The translations under genes were made by a program, and so were the position numbers. From the NCBI GenBank assembly GCA_031552845.1, contig JAVBMC010000003.1, positions 1 to 26,304 on the forward strand: a stretch of DNA of 26,304 nt, in the 5' to 3' direction. The notes beneath the pieces are model-generated. The model did no database searches, was not told the origin of the DNA, and was given only the letters and a program-made list of their open reading frames with translations. Source of the stretch: JAVBMC01 sp031552845 (lineage in GTDB: Bacteria > Verrucomicrobiota > Kiritimatiellia > RFP12 > DVOR01). Shown here in pieces: positions 24,300 to 26,304 of the stretch. Numbering within the stretch: position 1 is the first letter of the stretch; every line of letters begins with the position of its first letter.

Positions 24300-26304
24300 A
24301 TGACCCGCACGCTTTATACCGCCGTAGCTTTCTTTCTTACCGCATTTTCCCTCTGCGCTCAAATCGAACTTTTGCCCATCACTGCCGAACAGCTGGCCCC
24401 CAGAGGCAGCGCCCGCGCTGAATATACTTCCAACGGCATTATTTTGCAACTCGATAAAACCCAAGAGAATCTGCTCGCTATCCGTCCGCCCAATGGTGCC
24501 AAGTATTGGAATCTGACCACCCACTACGCTCTTTGTGCCGACGTCACCAATCTTTCTTCCGACAGACAAGCCCGCCTGAATCTGATCCTTCCTACCGGCA
24601 ACCGTAAGGACAAAACTTACCGCGAGGCCAACTCCGGCATCGCCCTCAATCCCGGCGAAACCCGCGCCATCCGCCTGCTTCTCCCCCACAAACATCTCTA
24701 CGCCGCCCCCGCCGACGCCGCAGGACCGCGCACCATTCCCACCGACCAAATCCCCTCCATCGAGTTCCACCTCCAATGGCCGTTTGAACCCGCCCAACCC
24801 GGCCTCGTCAACGTCCGCATCAGCAATATCCGCCTCCTCAATCCTATCCCTGCCGACGCCGCCCCCATTCCCGCCGAACGCTATCTCCCCTTCGTCGACA
24901 TCTACGGCCAATACATCCACGCCGACTGGCCCCAGAAGATTCACACCGACGCCGACCTCACCAAAGCTCTCGCCACCGAACAGCCCCTCCTCGACTCCGC
25001 CCGCGCCCCCTCCGACTGGAACCAATACGGTGGCTGGGCCACCGGCCCGCAGTTCAAAGCCACTGGCCACTTCCGTACCGCCAAATACCAAGGCAAGTGG
25101 CACCTCATCGACCCCTCCGGCGCGATCTTCTACTCACTCGGCATCGACGTCCTCCACGCCCATACCGACGCCACCGACGCCAAACGCCACCCCACCTGGT
25201 ACGCCGCCCCCCAAACTCCCGACGGCTGCCACCCCTACACCCACTGGAACCTCCAAAAGAAATACGGCCAAACCAACTACCACGCCCGCTACTACCAAAA
25301 CCTCAACAAACGCCTCCGCGCCTGGGGCATCAACACCATCGGTAACTGGGGTGCCTCCGCCTACATCCAACAAGCCAACATCCCCTATACCCTCCAACTC
25401 AGCGACCACAACCCCAAACTCCCCCGCCTCCAAGGCAGCAAACTCAAATTCTACGACGTCTACCACCCCGACTACACCAACGCCATATCAACCCTCCTCA
25501 CCCGCCGCGCCCAACAAGACCCCCTCACCCAAAAATCCATCACCGACCCCCTCTGCATCGGCTACTTCATCGACAACGAACTCGACTTCGGCAACCGCAA
25601 CGGACTCGTCTACAACCAAGACCTCCACAAAACCCCCGCCACCCAACCCGCCAAACTCCACTACATCCAACAACTCACCCAAAAATATACCACCATCGAC
25701 GCCCTCAACCAAGCTTGGCAAACCACCTACACCAGCTGGGACAACCTCCTCACCTCCACCAACGTCCCCCCCGCCATCGACGCCCAAAAAGCCGACGCCG
25801 CCCAAAACCACCAAGACGCCGTCGACCAATACTTCCGCCTCTGCCGCAACGCCATCAAAACCGTCGCCCCCCACCGCCTCTACCTCGGCACCCGCTTCGT
25901 CGGCACCGACGCCGTCCGCACGCCCCTCTACCTCGCCAGCGCCAAATACTGCGACGTCCTCACCGCCAACCTCTACGCCCACACCCCAGCCAACTACCCC
26001 GCCGGCACCGGTTCCGCCCATGCCTATGCCCCCGACTACCCCGACATGCCCGTACTCATCGGCGAATTCCACTTCGGCATCCGCGACCGCGGACTCTTCA
26101 GCGCCAGCCTCTGCCCCGCCGGGCTCACCCAGGCCGAACGCGCCACCGCCTACACCCGCTACGCCCAAGGCGCCCTCCTCCACCCCAACATCGTCGGCAT
26201 CCACTGGTTCCAATACCGCGACCAACCCCTCACCGGCCGCTGGGACGGCGAAGGCTACCAACTCGGCTACGTCGACGTCGCCGACACCCCCTACCCCGAC
26301 CTCA
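24300..26304 (+). CDS. Exported clan GH-A glycosidase, GH50 agarase-like (3' end outside window)
   Basis: An open frame of 668 codons runs off the right edge. Signal peptide residues 1-20 (cleavage LCA-QI). Residues about 25-190 form a beta-rich N-terminal region like the binding domain of agarases. RYLPFVDIYGQY...HADWP (about 193-210) and KWHLIDPSGAIFYSLGID (about 266-283) are typical of GH50-type enzymes and precede a (beta/alpha)8 barrel. Glu427 in GYFIDNELDF is the likely acid/base and Glu589 in LIGEFHFGIRDRG the likely nucleophile. Beta-agarase or a related beta-galactosidase is the best guess; other clan GH-A families such as GH42 are possible. From about 24700 on, codons end almost only in C (or A in Gln, Lys, Glu), which leaves long meaningless open frames on the other strand. 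Confidence 0.75.
   Translation, partial: MTRTLYTAVAFFLTAFSLCAQIELLPITAEQLAPRGSARAEYTSNGIILQLDKTQENLLAIRPPNGAKYWNLTTHYALCADVTNLSSDRQARLNLILPTGNRKDKTYREANSGIALNPGETRAIRLLLPHKHLYAAPADAAGPRTIPTDQIPSIEFHLQWPFEPAQPGLVNVRISNIRLLNPIPADAAPIPAERYLPFVDIYGQYIHADWPQKIHTDADLTKALATEQPLLDSARAPSDWNQYGGWATGPQFKATGHFRTAKYQGKWHLIDPSGAIFYSLGIDVLHAHTDATDAKRHPTWYAAPQTPDGCHPYTHWNLQKKYGQTNYHARYYQNLNKRLRAWGINTIGNWGASAYIQQANIPYTLQLSDHNPKLPRLQGSKLKFYDVYHPDYTNAISTLLTRRAQQDPLTQKSITDPLCIGYFIDNELDFGNRNGLVYNQDLHKTPATQPAKLHYIQQLTQKYTTIDALNQAWQTTYTSWDNLLTSTNVPPAIDAQKADAAQNHQDAVDQYFRLCRNAIKTVAPHRLYLGTRFVGTDAVRTPLYLASAKYCDVLTANLYAHTPANYPAGTGSAHAYAPDYPDMPVLIGEFHFGIRDRGLFSASLCPAGLTQAERATAYTRYAQGALLHPNIVGIHWFQYRDQPLTGRWDGEGYQLGYVDVADTPYPDL

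Noticed and set aside
24276..26261. Three long - strand open frames opposite the GH50-like gene, rich in Val, Gly and Ala
   Set aside because: They mirror the C-ending codon bias of the + strand gene, have no family resemblance or ribosome binding sites, and the + strand frame carries clear catalytic motifs.

Overview
This 26.3 kb window reads as an accessory, extracellular-glycan region from a Gram-negative bacterium of the PVC group, most likely Lentisphaerota, Kiritimatiellota or Verrucomicrobiota. The assignment rests on gene content only: BspA-type leucine-rich repeat proteins, very large exported proteins combining DUF2341, LamG and autotransporter-associated beta-strand repeats, and several secreted glycan-active enzymes. 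There is no rRNA, ribosomal protein or other phylogenetic marker. I saw no tRNA, CRISPR array, insertion sequence or phage gene.

Layout. Positions 1-4437 hold three tandem paralogous LRR_5/BspA-type exported proteins on the + strand behind one sigma70-like promoter. They face a GH10 endo-xylanase-like enzyme on the - strand (4502-6016). A stand-alone SAM-dependent methyltransferase (6149-7039, +) follows, with a promoter so close to its ATG that the mRNA may be leaderless. From 19778 down to 7092 (- strand) runs a tightly spaced four-gene operon of exported proteins of about 980-1080 residues, driven by a good promoter that abuts a perfect inverted repeat. These four share a C-terminal module and a terminal R-[LI]-[LM]-[LV]-Y tail, and are mosaics of one another. 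A 0.65 kb gene-free stretch (about 19.87-20.44 kb) carries an imperfect long hairpin, an array of palindromic repeats and a degenerate octamer repeat. Next come a translationally coupled pair on the - strand, a polysaccharide deacetylase (24120-23119) and a GH74-like double beta-propeller protein (23119-20507). A divergently transcribed clan GH-A glycosidase, GH50 agarase-like, starts at 24300 and runs off the window.

How the parts fit. Every enzyme except the methyltransferase has an export signal. GH10, GH74-like, CE4-like and GH50-like activities suggest attack on plant or algal wall polysaccharides outside the cytoplasm. The LamG-bearing and LRR proteins are plausible surface adhesins or glycan-binding proteins, but nothing here proves it. 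No SusC/SusD transporter, sulfatase or regulator gene is present, so this is not a Bacteroidetes-type PUL. The most novel-looking element is the four-gene operon with its common tail.
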